A stretch of 64,000 nt of DNA from positions 1 through 64,000 of the forward strand of contig NZ_BAIN01000003.1 in NCBI RefSeq assembly GCF_000613285.1. Direction: 5' to 3'. Below the pieces are notes generated by a model. It saw only the letters and a program-made list of their open reading frames with translations. It did not search any database and was not told the origin of the DNA. The position numbers and the translations under genes are program-made. Origin of the DNA: Acetobacter papayae JCM 25143 (GTDB lineage Bacteria > Pseudomonadota > Alphaproteobacteria > Acetobacterales > Acetobacteraceae). Each line of letters opens with the position of its first letter. Within the stretch, counting starts at the first letter, position 1. Shown here piece after piece: positions 1 through 9,132 of the stretch.

Positions 1-512
1 GGCGCTTTTGTGGGCGGGCTGTTGCCCGGCCTGTTCCAGACCGCTCTGCGCTCACGCGAGCGGGCGCGGCGTCTGGTTATGGGTGTGGCGGCAGCTGCGT
101 GGTGCCCATGCTGTTTGTTTACGACAGCCACACGGTTGTCGTCAGTCTGGGTATTTTTGCACTAACACTGATGGCCCATCAGGTTTTTTCTACCAATCTT
201 TTCGCGCTCATGACCGAGTGGGCACCAGCCCCGCTTGTCGGGCGGATTATGGGGATTGGCGCATTCTGCGGCAATCTGGGTGGAGCCGGGCTGTTATGGC
301 TGACAGGCTGGGTGCCCATGCCGGTGGTTCTGGGGCTGTGCAGCTTGTCCTATCTGGTAGCATGGGGGCTGTTATGGGTATGGGCCTCTCCCGACTGGTT
401 GGAGCGCGTCTTTGGCGCGCCCCGGCAGGGTGGGGCAGAGGCGGCAGGGCCATCTCTGCACAGCCGGAATGCTGTGCGTGCGCCGGTCGAGCGCATGGTT
501 CCGGCAGAGTAG
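1..512 (+). CDS. MFS transporter, C-terminal part (cut by window edge, frame break)
   Basis: Last ~170 residues of a major facilitator superfamily permease of the inner membrane; the substrate cannot be told. Hydrophobic helices alternate with short polar loops, and the glycine-rich stretch GIGAFCGNLGGAGLLWLTG around 253-309 is typical of the anion:cation symporter (sugar-acid) branch. The first ~95 bases read well in frame 1 (GAFVGGLLPGLFQTALRSRE), then the sensible reading moves to frame 3 from about position 97. One missing base there restores one protein. The gene starts before the window. The tail after the last helix is polar and of low complexity. Confidence 0.75.
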   Translation, partial: RFCGRAVARPVPDRSALTRAGAASGYGCGGSCVVPMLFVYDSHTVVVSLGIFALTLMAHQVFSTNLFALMTEWAPAPLVGRIMGIGAFCGNLGGAGLLWLTGWVPMPVVLGLCSLSYLVAWGLLWVWASPDWLERVFGAPRQGGAEAAGPSLHSRNAVRAPVERMVPAE

Positions 513-576
513 CCACAGGTAGTTGAAGCGGCTTTGGTTTCATTTCGCGTTTTTTGTTTTCTGACAGGATTGTTTT

Positions 577-1575
577 ATGGACTGGTTTCCTTCTCCCGCA
601 CGGTATGAGGCTGCATCTTTTCGGCGCTGTGGTCTGTCCGGTCTGGATTTGCCGCCTATTTCTCTCGGGCTTTGGCATAATTTTGGCGAGACAGATGTAT
701 TCGCAACCGCTCGTGCGGTAGTGCGGCGGGCATTTGACCGGGGCGTGACCCATTTTGACCTCGCCAATAATTACGGCACGCCTTACGGTTCAGCCGAGCG
801 CAATTTTGGTGAAATCCTCAGGCGTGATTTTCAGGCTCATCGTGATGAGCTGGTGATCACCACCAAGGCTGGGTGGGATATGTGGCCCGGCCCATATGGT
901 CAGGGTGGTTCGCGCAAATATCTGCTGGCATCGCTTGATCAGAGCCTTAAACGCATGGGGCTTGAGTATGTGGATATTTTCTATTCGCATCGCCCCACTC
1001 CCGATGTTCCGCTGGAAGAGACCGTTGGCGCGCTGGTGCATGCGTACCGGCAGGGCAAGGCGCTGTATGTTGGTATTTCCTCCTACGATGTAGCAGGCAC
1101 GCTGAAAGCGGCTGAAATCCTGCAGCGCGAAGGCGTGCCTTTGCTGGTGCATCAGCCGGTTTATTCGCTACTCAATCGTGATATCGAGCACGGCCTGCTG
1201 GATGCGCTTGAAAAAATTGGCGCGGGCTGTGTCGTGTTTTCGCCGCTGGCACAGGGGCTGCTGACCGACAAATACCTGAACGGCGTGCCCGAGGAATCCC
1301 GTGCGGCCAAAAGCCGTTATCTGGACAAAGGCGCACTTACGCCTGCTCTCTTAACAGTCGTGCGTGAACTCAATGACCTTGCCCGTGCACGTGGTCAGAG
1401 CCTTGCCCAGATGGCCATTGCCTGGACCCTGCGTGACAGGCGGGTAACATCCGCTATTGCGGGAGCGCGTACTGTGGCCCAGCTTGATGAAACCCTCGAT
1501 GCGCTCAAAAATGCTACATTTAGCGCAGAGGAACTGGCCCGGATCGACCGCAGTCTGTCCGCCCTTGAAGGTTAA
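577..1575 (+). CDS. Aldo/keto reductase (YghZ-like)
   Basis: NAD(P)H-dependent aldo/keto reductase of 332 residues, a TIM barrel in the cytoplasm. It resembles the YghZ / L-glyceraldehyde-3-phosphate reductase group in length and in its start (RCGLSGLDLPPISLGLWHNF). The catalytic tetrad is visible: Asp and Tyr in FDLANNYG, Lys in ITTKAGWDMW and His in DIFYSHRP. AGGA lies a few bases before the ATG at 577. The frame is intact. It follows the MFS gene by 64 bases on the same strand, so the two could share a transcript. The natural substrate is unknown. Confidence 0.9.
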   Translation: MDWFPSPARYEAASFRRCGLSGLDLPPISLGLWHNFGETDVFATARAVVRRAFDRGVTHFDLANNYGTPYGSAERNFGEILRRDFQAHRDELVITTKAGWDMWPGPYGQGGSRKYLLASLDQSLKRMGLEYVDIFYSHRPTPDVPLEETVGALVHAYRQGKALYVGISSYDVAGTLKAAEILQREGVPLLVHQPVYSLLNRDIEHGLLDALEKIGAGCVVFSPLAQGLLTDKYLNGVPEESRAAKSRYLDKGALTPALLTVVRELNDLARARGQSLAQMAIAWTLRDRRVTSAIAGARTVAQLDETLDALKNATFSAEELARIDRSLSALEG

Positions 1576-1583
1576 GCCACAAA

Positions 1584-1605
1584 GGCCCCGGCCTGTGCCG
1601 GGGCC
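1584..1605. terminator. GC-rich hairpin between convergent genes
   Basis: Perfect 9-bp stem GGCCCCGGC / GCCGGGGCC with a CTGT loop, just after the reductase stop and just before the end of the convergent copper receptor gene. There is no clear T run on either side, so it is a bidirectional terminator only by position. Confidence 0.6.
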
Positions 1606-1615
1606 TGTCTGGTGT

Positions 1616-3788
1616 TCAGAACGATGCGGCAAGGCTGACATTGAAGGAGCGCCCCATGCCGGGCACGCCGATATGCTGGCCTGTGCTTTTTTCGGTTTCC
1701 ACCAAAATACCACCCAGCGGCATGTAGTAACGCTGGTTGAAAATATTATCGATCCCAGCGCTAAGCGTCATCATATGCCATGTGTAGCTGCCCCCCAGAT
1801 TGAGCAGCGCGTAACCCGGTGTGCGGGGTTCAAGGCGGATCTGGTCTACTGTGGTTTTGGATTTGACCAGTTCCAGCTCTACCCGCCCTGTCCACCGACC
1901 TACGGTTTCGTTCAGGGCCAGCGTGCCATGGAGCGGCATCTGCTGGTACAGGCCTGAATGGCTGACCATATCCTGCCCGCGTACCCAGCTGAGCGTGCCT
2001 GTCAGTTCGCCCTTGCCGTAGGCGGGCGTATTCCACACCGTGTAATGGCCGGATGAGTTGATGCCGTACATCTGGGCATCATGGTTGACGAACTGCAGGA
2101 GCGAGCCGTTCAGTTTATTGCTGCTGCTGGCCAGCGAGCGCAGCACCTGTACGTTGATGTAGTTATGAACATAGGTGTAATAGGGCTGTACTTTCAGTTC
2201 CCAACGGTTTTCCGCCGAAGGGTCGTGCCAGCGGAATGTCATGCTGGCGGTGTGGCCGACCTCGGATTTCAGGTCGATATTGCGACATAGCCGTTACCAT
2301 CGCCAAACCAGCCGATCATGGTTGAGGCCATGGTGCCCCGGCCCCATGCGTAGCGCTCGTACAGGTTTGGTGCGCGGGATTTGCGGGCATAGCCTGCTTC
2401 AATATCCAGATCATCCCGCACACGGTAACGCGCCATGGCTGTGACATCGAAATTTACATCCGTGCGGGCGTGGTTGCGGGCATTGAAAGCCTGTGCCGCC
2501 TGCGCGTCTGTGGCGTTCATCATGCCGGTCCATGAATACGGGGCGACATTGCCGGTATCCATCATAACCAGATCATTGCGCAGGCCTAGCAGGGTGGACA
2601 GGCGCTCTGTCCAGTGGGCCTCCCATTCGGCAAAATGCCCCAGTCGGTTACGATGGCCGTTATTGATGGTGTGGAATGTATCCGGCCCCATCATCATGCT
2701 GCCTGCTATGGGCGGCCACCAGTCGTTCAGCCCCTCATGGTCGAAGGAGCTGCCAAGGCGCAGTGTGTGGGCCAGCCCGAGTGGGATCGTAGCCTTGAGC
2801 GCATATCCGGCGGTGCGGGAATCATCGTTCATTGGCATGTCGCCGGTTTTGTCGGGCAGCATGTTCATGGCATGGGTGACACGCCGCCAATAGCCGCGTG
2901 CTTCCAGAGTGCCCCAGTTGAATGTGCCTACGTATTTACCGTTCACGGCGGTGGAGCGGTTGTTGGTCATATCCATATACTGGTTGGGAAAACCCTCGCG
3001 CGGGGCATCCTGCTGGCTGAATGTGAGCACAAACAGGTGGTTGCGCTTGTGTATGCCCAGGGTAACATCATGCGTATAGCGCAGATATTCGGTAGACAGG
3101 ACACGGCCAAGCCCGCCGCCTGCATCATAATCTCCCGACTCATCATACGATGCGTTGTAACGCAGGCTGAGTATATCATTGGCTACGGTCAGGCTGCCTG
3201 CGGCCGAATAGGCACCGCCATTGCTGCGATAGGTGCCGCGCGCGCGCCCTGTCACCAGAATTTTGCCATGGCGGGCAAAGCGCGGGTCTGCCCGCTCTAC
3301 GTTGATGGTGCCGCCCAGACTGTCTCCCCCATTACTCACGGGGGTCAGGCCTGCCGTTGCGGTGGCGGTCTGCACGCTGTCGGGATCTATGTAGACAGGG
3401 CCGGGTTCATGTGGTTGGGGCAGGCGGGGGCGATGCGCACACCGTCTACCACGGTTGCCACACGATCATCCGCCATGCCGTTCAGCACTGGTAGGTTGGC
3501 CAGACGACCACCGCCGTAGGTGGAAACACCGGGCAGGTTCTGTAACAGCGAGGCAGAATCCGGGCTGGAAAGACGCGACATCCGCTGGCTTGCCTTATCG
3601 GGGCTGGAGGCGGAAAGCGGGGCATCGGCAAGAGAGGGTTCATCCTGCGTGCCATCGGCCTGCGTGGTGGAAATATCCACGCGGGGCAGGGTTACGATGG
3701 TTCCGGCAAATGCGGGCTGGATCATGCCAAAAAACGCAATGACCCATGGGCAGCCGTAAGCGATACGGCCGTTATTAAAGCGGGACAT
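1616..3788 (-). CDS. TonB-dependent copper receptor, OprC/NosA family (two frame breaks)
   Basis: Outer-membrane beta-barrel receptor of ~724 residues after repair. The plug holds the diagnostic stretch of the TonB-copper family: VVDGVRIAPACPNHMNP followed by a SYIDPDSV-type segment and GGDSLGGTINVE. The barrel is rich in Met and His, and the protein ends in Phe as outer-membrane proteins do. Frame breaks fall near 3383 (Leu-Ser-Tyr-Ile-Asp is broken) and near 2264 (Gly-Tyr-Val-Gly-Asn-Ile-Asp is broken); one added base mends each. It is downstream of the DUF2946-like gene on the same strand, a common pairing in copper loci. Known family members bind or import copper; the import role here is inferred. 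Confidence 0.88.
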
Positions 3789-4001
3789 ACTGAAACGGTC
3801 CTGAAACTGGAATCCTCGGGGGTCACGCGCCGGTTTTCTGCCTGACCGTGCCCGCGTGCATGACTTTTTCGCGCAGGCCAGTCAGGTGGCATGCTGCGGT
3901 AAAAGATGTGCGTTATGGCTGTCGAGCAGGGAGCCGGAATATCCCACCCATGCGGTGTTCCTGTTCAGGGAGCGCGCAGGGGCAGGTGCGTGACCGGGCT
4001 A

Positions 4002-4544
4002 TTAAAGCTGTGCGAGGAAAGTGGGCGGGCCACAGGCCGGGGGTAGGCCGAGGCTGATAGCCGGACAATGCCCTATGTGTGCTGTTGGCAGGGCAGAACG
4101 GTGCCAACCCAGCAGCAGAGTAGGCAGCGTGATAGCGAAAGAAGGAATCGCTACGGTAAGGGTAAGGAAAGAGCAGAGCGGACAGCCACCGTTATCGTGG
4201 CTGTGTTCCGGGCAGTCCGAGGGCGGGGCCTGACCCGGCGGAGCCATGCCCGCCCGGTGGTAAAGGGGGGCGTGTGTGTCTGCCGGTGCGGGGTGGTGGG
4301 TATCCTGCGCGGCAGTGCCCATGTCCATGCCGGGCATGCCCATCGGCATGGCCTGATGCGCAGTTGTGGCGCTCTGATTGGGGGCGATATCGATCCCGGT
4401 AACGCGGATCAGGGTTGCACGTGGGAGTTCGTTGGGTAGCGAGAGCGTCTGTATGGCCTGCAGGCCCGTAAAGCCACCAAGCGTCAGCAGCAGGAGCGGC
4501 CAAAGCAACAGCTTTCTGAGCATGGGGTGGCGGACAGACATCAC
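4002..4544 (-). CDS. DUF2946-like Met/His-rich exported protein
   Basis: Protein of 180 residues with an N-terminal hydrophobic segment (LLLWPLLLLTLGGFTGLQA), a methionine/histidine-rich middle (MPMGMPGMDMG, DTHHPAP) and a Cys pair in GGCPLCSFLTL followed by a second hydrophobic stretch. Cys-x-x-Cys next to a membrane segment fits the DUF2946 family, which often sits beside copper receptors. Met/His clusters suggest binding of copper in the periplasm. It is 213 bases upstream of the receptor gene and probably in the same operon. The function is inferred from composition and neighbours. Confidence 0.7.
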   Translation of the reverse strand: MMSVRHPMLRKLLLWPLLLLTLGGFTGLQAIQTLSLPNELPRATLIRVTGIDIAPNQSATTAHQAMPMGMPGMDMGTAAQDTHHPAPADTHAPLYHRAGMAPPGQAPPSDCPEHSHDNGGCPLCSFLTLTVAIPSFAITLPTLLLGWHRSALPTAHIGHCPAISLGLPPACGPPTFLAQL

Positions 4545-4675
4545 GAAATCCGGTTGCTACAACTGGGCCACATGCGCGGGGGCTAGGGCGCTCCGGTTGT
4601 GCGCCTGTTAGCGGGTCTCTGTCAAATATCCGTGTCCTATGGCATTCTTGGTGCCGGAAGGCAGGTTGAAACGGG

Positions 4676-5416
4676 ATGACTAACGCAAGAACAATGCCCG
4701 GTGTAGATATGTGGCAACGCCTGATCCCTCCTGATGACAGGGCAGAGAGCGGGTTAGCGTCCCGTCATGGTTACGGGCGACTGGCTGGTGTTGTTGCGGT
4801 GGCGCTGGCGGTGCATGGGCTTGTTGCGGGGGGGCTTCTGTTCTGGCCGCGTGAACAGCCCGTAGGGAGCACGCAGGCAACAATAGCCATGGTTTTTGAG
4901 CCTCCCGCTCCCCCTGCTCCGCGTCCGGTGCCTGTGCCGGAACAAAATACGCAGCAGACCGAGACACAGCCACCAATGGTGACACCGCCTGCCGCAATGC
5001 AGGAAGAAAGCGATCTGCCATCCGCCTCTTTGCCGCGTAAACTGTCAGCCTCGCATCAGCAGATAACAGTAGCCCCGACTACATCCCTGACGGCACGCAG
5101 TGTTCCGCCGCAGGCTGCCCCGGTGCTTTCACGCCCACCTGCGGCGGCTCAGCCTGAAGGAGCGGAAAAACTGTCGTGCTCACCCGTGCATGCCCGTTAT
5201 CCGGCCATGGCGCGCCAGTTGCAGGAAGAGGGCGAAGCCATGGTGCAGGTGGTGCTGGATGCCGGTGGTCAGGTGGTGGAGGCGCATCTGATCCGCAGCA
5301 CGGGTTATGATGATCTGGATGAACAGGCGGTGCTAACCGCGCGCTCCATGCAGTGCACGCCCCCGACCCATCCCCCCCTGACAGGACGGATACCTGTGGC
5401 GTTTCACATCCAATAA
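4676..5416 (+). CDS. TonB energy transducer
   Basis: 246 residues: a short cytoplasmic start, one membrane anchor (GVVAVALAVHGLVAGGLLFW, residues ~39-58), a proline-rich spacer (PPAPPAPRPVPVPE onwards) and a C-terminal TonB domain (ARYPAMARQLQEEGEAMVQV, then STGYDDLDEQAVLTARSMQC). It would pass proton-motive energy from ExbBD to outer-membrane receptors. No exbB/exbD is seen nearby. It is divergent from the copper pair, 131 bases away, so a role with the copper receptor is plausible. The frame is intact and it ends 51 bases before tRNA-Glu. Confidence 0.88.
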   Translation: MTNARTMPGVDMWQRLIPPDDRAESGLASRHGYGRLAGVVAVALAVHGLVAGGLLFWPREQPVGSTQATIAMVFEPPAPPAPRPVPVPEQNTQQTETQPPMVTPPAAMQEESDLPSASLPRKLSASHQQITVAPTTSLTARSVPPQAAPVLSRPPAAAQPEGAEKLSCSPVHARYPAMARQLQEEGEAMVQVVLDAGGQVVEAHLIRSTGYDDLDEQAVLTARSMQCTPPTHPPLTGRIPVAFHIQ

Positions 5417-5467
5417 AAAACTTGTGCATGGTGGGTTTTTCCCCTAGGAAGCGCCATGCCTCAGCTT

Positions 5468-5542
5468 GTCCTGTTCGTCTAGAGGCCTAGGACATCGCCT
5501 CTCACGGCGACAACACGGGTTCGAATCCCGTACGGGACACCA
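5468..5542 (+). tRNA. tRNA-Glu (CTC), one base short in the anticodon loop
   Basis: Acceptor stem GTCCTGT pairs with ACGGGAC, the T arm holds GGTTCGAATCC, and CCA is encoded. The D arm TCGTCTAGAGGCCTAGGAC is typical of tRNA-Glu. The anticodon stem TCGCC / GGCGA encloses TCTCAC, only six bases, where a normal loop would be CTCTCAC with anticodon CTC. One missing C (75 instead of 76 bases) gives the usual form and matches the single-base deletions seen throughout the window. Confidence 0.9.
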
Positions 5543-5856
5543 TTGGTTTTGCTGGGTTTTTCAATCCAAAATTTCATTCAATGTCATCAGGAACCCTGTG
5601 TGCAGGCAATTCCTTTCAGGTATTCCGGGTCAAATTGTCGGTAAACCTTTCTTGGCATTGCCGGGTCTGTAGCAAGCGCAATCGACGGCCTGATCTATTG
5701 GCACCCTGTCCATAGCAACGCATGATGCAATGCTGTGCTTGCCGAAGATTTGATCGGCGGATGTTTGTGGGTTTTGGGAAAAAAGAGCGTTTTCTAATCT
5801 ACTTACTCTCTGAAAAAGATGAGGCTGTTTCGTGATAAAGAACGGAATCTTTGACT
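5543..5856. other. Intergenic region after tRNA-Glu
   Basis: About 310 bases with no convincing gene. The first ~30 bases (ATTGGTTTTGCTGGG and on) are partly repeated, with changes, at 10711-10731 next to the tRNA-like remnant. No strong hairpin with a T run was seen. Confidence 0.4.
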
Positions 5857-6749
5857 TCAGGCGCGAGGTGAAGCTGCAAATTCAATAAAATCGCGCAGAT
5901 AGCGAATGTCTTCATCGGTCTCCCGATGGCCAAGAAATATCTGCTTTGCAATGCCCTTTTTCCCAAGTCTGATTGGGTAAAGTTCAAAACGGGCGGCATA
6001 TTCTTTTACAAGCCAGCGCGGAAGTGCTGCGACACCCCTTCCATGCGCCACCATGACCAGCATGATGTCGGTCGTTTCGATCTGCTTCTGCTGTCGTGGA
6101 GCAATCCCTGCTGGTTGCAGAAACTGCGTGTAAATATCAAGACGTTCAGACGGCACGGGATAGGTAATCAATGTTTCATCGGCAAGCTGTTCTGGCAAAA
6201 CAAACTTTTCATTACGGAGAGGATGTTCGGGGCCAACAGCCAGCACGAGTTCATAATCAAATACCGGGGTGAACTTCAGACCGGGTTTGTAAAGCGGGTC
6301 AGGCGTGACCAGAATATCAATTTCGTTACTGAAGAGTGCGCCGATCCCACCAAACTGGAATTTCTGCCTGACATCTACATCGACTTTTGGCCATCTCTCC
6401 AGATAGGGCGAGACCACCTTGAGGAGCCACTGATAGCAGGGATGACACTCCATGCCGATACGCAGTGTGCCCCGGCCACCATTTGCAAATTGTTCAAGGC
6501 GGCTTTCCGCCAGTTCAAACTGTGGAAGCAGGCGGTTCGCCAAGGCTAATAGCCATTCGCCTGCCTGCGTGAGCACAAGGGATCGTCCTTCTCGCCGCCA
6601 TATCTTGACGCCAAGCTGCTGTTCAATCTTGCGGATAGAATGGCTGAGCGCTGGTTGGGTCAGGTTCAGGCGTATCCCGCTGCCGTTAATGAACCTTCTC
6701 GCGCCACTTCCTGAATGATTGTCAGGTGACTGCGTTCCAAAACACCCAT
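5857..6749 (-). CDS. LysR-family regulator, MetR-like (frame break)
   Basis: LysR-type transcription factor of ~298 residues after repair. The correct start is the ATG at 6749, giving MGVLERSHLTIIQEVAREGS. A stop then appears in GYA-Leu, and the reading resumes as NLTQPALSHSIRKIEQQLGV, the recognition helix region. One missing base near 6668 explains this. The effector domain follows (TLRIGMECHPCYQWLLKVV; TDIMLVMVAHGRGVAALPRW), which resembles MetR. It is divergent from the MetF-like gene with 212 bases between, so control of that gene and the MesD/MesX pair by homocysteine is a reasonable guess. Confidence 0.82.
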
Positions 6750-6783
6750 GGTTCACCTCGCCAATGCACAGGATTCATATAGT

Positions 6784-6828
6784 CATAAAAACATATCATT
6801 TCAGTTCATTTTCATAAACTCATATCAT
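6784..6828. promoter_or_regulatory. Direct repeat between LysR and metF, possible operator
   Basis: Two 16-base copies, CATAAAAACATATCAT (6784-6799) and CATAAACTCATATCAT (6813-6828), match at 14 positions and are 29 bases apart in the divergent intergenic region. The position suits binding by the LysR regulator, though no MetR-type TGAA-N5-TTCA box was found. Tentative. Confidence 0.4.
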
Positions 6829-6961
6829 GACCTCCTACATGTTTCATTCGGATTTTTTTCATGGTCGCAACAGCCATTGCCGCAGGTTCCGATGCAGAGG
6901 TTAAAAGCAAACATCCTTTTTATAAGAGGGGCATGATAAACAGTTCCTTGTTAGGGCTGAC

Positions 6962-8020
6962 ATGAACCGCGCAGTCAAAAACTGGCTTTCCAGCCAGTCG
7001 ACCGATCATAGCTCGTTGTGTGCCACGGATAGGCCTGTGCCAGGGCTCTCTTTCGAATTTGTTCCGCCGAGAACAAACGCGATGGAGCAGCGGCTCTGGC
7101 AGTGCATCAGGCATCTGGCGCCGCTTGCACCTAGTTTTGTCTCGGTCACCTATGGGGCCGGCGGAACTACACAGGCTGGCACGCTCTCTACCGTGTTGCG
7201 TTTGAAGCAGGAGACGGATCTTGTTCCAGCCGCTCACCTGACCTGTGTCGGCGCGACCCGTGAGGACGTGGATGACCTCGCCCATCGTTATTGGGATGCA
7301 GGCGTCAAGCATATCGTTGCCCTGCGTGGTGATCCTCCTACTGGCGCGGCTGACTACATCCCGCGGTCGGGTGGCTATGGCCATGCCTGCGACCTCGTGG
7401 CTGGCCTGCGTCGTGTTGCGGATTTCGAAATTTCTGTTGCTGCCTACCCCGAAACCCATCCTACAGCGTCAAGCCCAGAAGCCGATCTGGATAACCTCAA
7501 ACGTAAGCTTGATGCCGGAGCGACACGGGCCATAACCCAGTATTTCTTTGATACTGAAACCTATCTGCGTTTTTTCGACCGGTGTCTGGCTGCCGGAATT
7601 ACCGCACCGATCATTCCCGGCATTATGCCAGTTTCGAACTACGAGCAGATCATACGTTTCTCAGCATTATGCGGGGTAACGGTGCCAGCATGGCTGACGC
7701 ATTTGTTCGAAGGAACCGTTGAGAACCCTGAACTCCGGCGTGTGGTCGCCAGCATCGTGGCGGTAGACCAGATCCGTCATTTACAATCTTACGGAATCAA
7801 CGAATTTCATGTTTCAACGTTGAATCGCTCTGACCTGACTTACGCGATTGCCCATATGCTCGGAGCACGACCAACGGAGCACTGCGCAACGGAGAAATTG
7901 AGAGAATGTTCCGTAAGGGCTGAGAGTATTGATGAGCGAGAAGGCCTGCCAGATTTTGACGCCTCCGAACGGACACAAGAAGGTGCTCCTCCATTCATGC
8001 TGCGCACCCTGTTCGGGTGA
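6962..8020 (+). CDS. metF: Methylenetetrahydrofolate reductase (MetF-like) with out-of-frame tail
   Basis: Flavoprotein that reduces 5,10-methylene-THF to 5-methyl-THF, cytoplasmic. Family motifs in order: [10 protein letters not shown] (~29-38), [44 protein letters not shown] and [15 protein letters not shown]. The folded domain ends near [12 protein letters not shown] (about 7875). The last ~45 residues read through the start of a queH-like fragment in another frame and look unrelated to MetF. The true end may be near 7923 if one base is missing late in the gene. AGGG precedes the ATG at 6962. It is convergent with mesD and supports methionine synthesis. Confidence 0.85.
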   Translation: MNRAVKNWLSSQSTDHSSLCATDRPVPGLSFEFVPPRTNAMEQRLWQCIRHLAPLAPSFVSVTYGAGGTTQAGTLSTVLRLKQETDLVPAAHLTCVGATREDVDDLAHRYWDAGVKHIVALRGDPPTGAADYIPRSGGYGHACDLVAGLRRVADFEISVAAYPETHPTASSPEADLDNLKRKLDAGATRAITQYFFDTETYLRFFDRCLAAGITAPIIPGIMPVSNYEQIIRFSALCGVTVPAWLTHLFEGTVENPELRRVVASIVAVDQIRHLQSYGINEFHVSTLNRSDLTYAIAHMLGARPTEHCATEKLRECSVRAESIDEREGLPDFDASERTQEGAPPFMLRTLFG

Positions 8021-8036
8021 GGTCATGGAGGGCATG
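7932..8036 (+). pseudogene. queH N-terminal fragment (epoxyqueuosine reductase QueH)
   Basis: From the ATG at 7932 the reading [14 protein letters not shown] leads into [20 protein letters not shown], which carries the Cys-Cys and Cys-Ser signature at the start of QueH, the enzyme of the last step of queuosine synthesis in tRNA. After ~35 residues the similarity stops at the hairpin at 8023-8058, and the rest of the ~200-residue protein is absent. It overlaps the end of the metF reading frame in another frame. I read it as a remnant left by a rearrangement. Confidence 0.62.
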
Positions 8037-8058
8037 AACTGCGTCATGCCCTCCATGA
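8023..8058. terminator. Perfect 15-bp hairpin between metF and mesD
   Basis: TCATGGAGGGCATGA (8023-8037), six-base loop, then its exact complement TCATGCCCTCCATGA (8044-8058). It lies between convergent metF and mesD, so it can act as a bidirectional terminator, although no T run follows. The left arm is also the last recognisable part of the queH fragment. Confidence 0.6.
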
Positions 8059-8076
8059 CGCTCGACAGGCGGCCTG

Positions 8077-9105
8077 TCAGGCTGAGAGTTCTTTCCGAAC
8101 GATTTCAGCACCCGCGCCCAGAGCATTGAGTTTGCCTCGTGCCACGGCACGCGGCAAAGGCGCCATACCGCAGTTGGTGCAGGGATAGAGCTTGTCTGCA
8201 TCGACAAACTGCAATGCTTTTCGTAAAATATCCGCGACTTTCTCTGGTGTCTCAACGGTTTTGGTGGCCACATCAATGGCACCAACCATGACCTTTTTCC
8301 CACGAATAAGCTCGATCAGATCCATCGGAACGCGGGAGTTCTGACACTCAAGAGAAATCAGGTCGATATTGGATTTCTGCAGCTTGGGAAATATCTCTTC
8401 GTACTGCCGCCATTCGTTGCCAAGAGTATTTTTCCAGTCCACATTGGCTTTGATGCCATAGCCATAGCAGATATGAACTGCGGTTTCGCATTTCAGTCCC
8501 TCAATGGCTTTTTCTAGTGTAGCGATGCCCCAGTCATTCACCTCATCAAAGAAAACATTGAAGGCAGGCTCGTCGAACTGAATGATATCGACACCAGCCG
8601 CTTCCAGTTCTTTTGCTTCCTGATTGAGAATCTTGGCAAATTCCCATGCGAGCTTTTCGCGACTCTTGTAGTGTCCATCATGGAGTGTGTCGATCATGGT
8701 CATGGGGCCAGGTAGCGCCCATTTGATGCGTTTTTTTGTCAGTGTGCGTAGAAATTTTGCGTCTTTGACAAACACTGGCTTTTCGCGTGCCACGGCACCG
8801 ACAACGGACGGCACACTCGCATCGTAGCGATTGCGAATTTTAACCGTCTGACGGTTCTCAAAATCAACACCACTAAGATGCTCAATAAACGTCGTGACAA
8901 AATGCTGACGTGTCTGCTCACCATCGCTGACGATATCAATGCCAGCGCGATCCTGATCGTCCAGTGTCAGGCGCAGAGCGTCCTGCTTGCCTTCAATCAG
9001 TTCTTCTCCCTGCAGTTTCCAGGGAGACCAGAGTGTTTCGGGCTGCGCGAGCCATGAGGGTTTGGGCAGGCTACCTGCCGTTGAGGTGGGGAGAAGCGTT
9101 TTCAT
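8077..9105 (-). CDS. mesD: MesD, core methionine synthase (MetE C-terminal-like)
   Basis: 342-residue protein equivalent to the C-terminal catalytic half of MetE, without the folate-binding N-terminal half. It begins [20 protein letters not shown]. The expected zinc and substrate residues lie in [20 protein letters not shown] and [15 protein letters not shown], and [10 protein letters not shown] is conserved. It lies directly after a DUF1852 gene (11 bases from the open frame of that gene), the arrangement of the MesD-MesX type of short methionine synthases, which methylate homocysteine and were reported to need MesX and oxygen. The frame is intact. Confidence 0.85.
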   Translation of the reverse strand: MKTLLPTSTAGSLPKPSWLAQPETLWSPWKLQGEELIEGKQDALRLTLDDQDRAGIDIVSDGEQTRQHFVTTFIEHLSGVDFENRQTVKIRNRYDASVPSVVGAVAREKPVFVKDAKFLRTLTKKRIKWALPGPMTMIDTLHDGHYKSREKLAWEFAKILNQEAKELEAAGVDIIQFDEPAFNVFFDEVNDWGIATLEKAIEGLKCETAVHICYGYGIKANVDWKNTLGNEWRQYEEIFPKLQKSNIDLISLECQNSRVPMDLIELIRGKKVMVGAIDVATKTVETPEKVADILRKALQFVDADKLYPCTNCGMAPLPRAVARGKLNALGAGAEIVRKELSA

Positions 9106-9132
9106 GAAAGATGTCCTTATGTCTTGGATGGA

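Noticed and set aside
5468-5542. A short-loop tRNA that reads two-base codons and so rescues the many one-base deletions
   Set aside because: Attractive because it would explain both observations, but the breaks occur in many codon contexts and not at Glu codons. Sequence error explains everything more simply.
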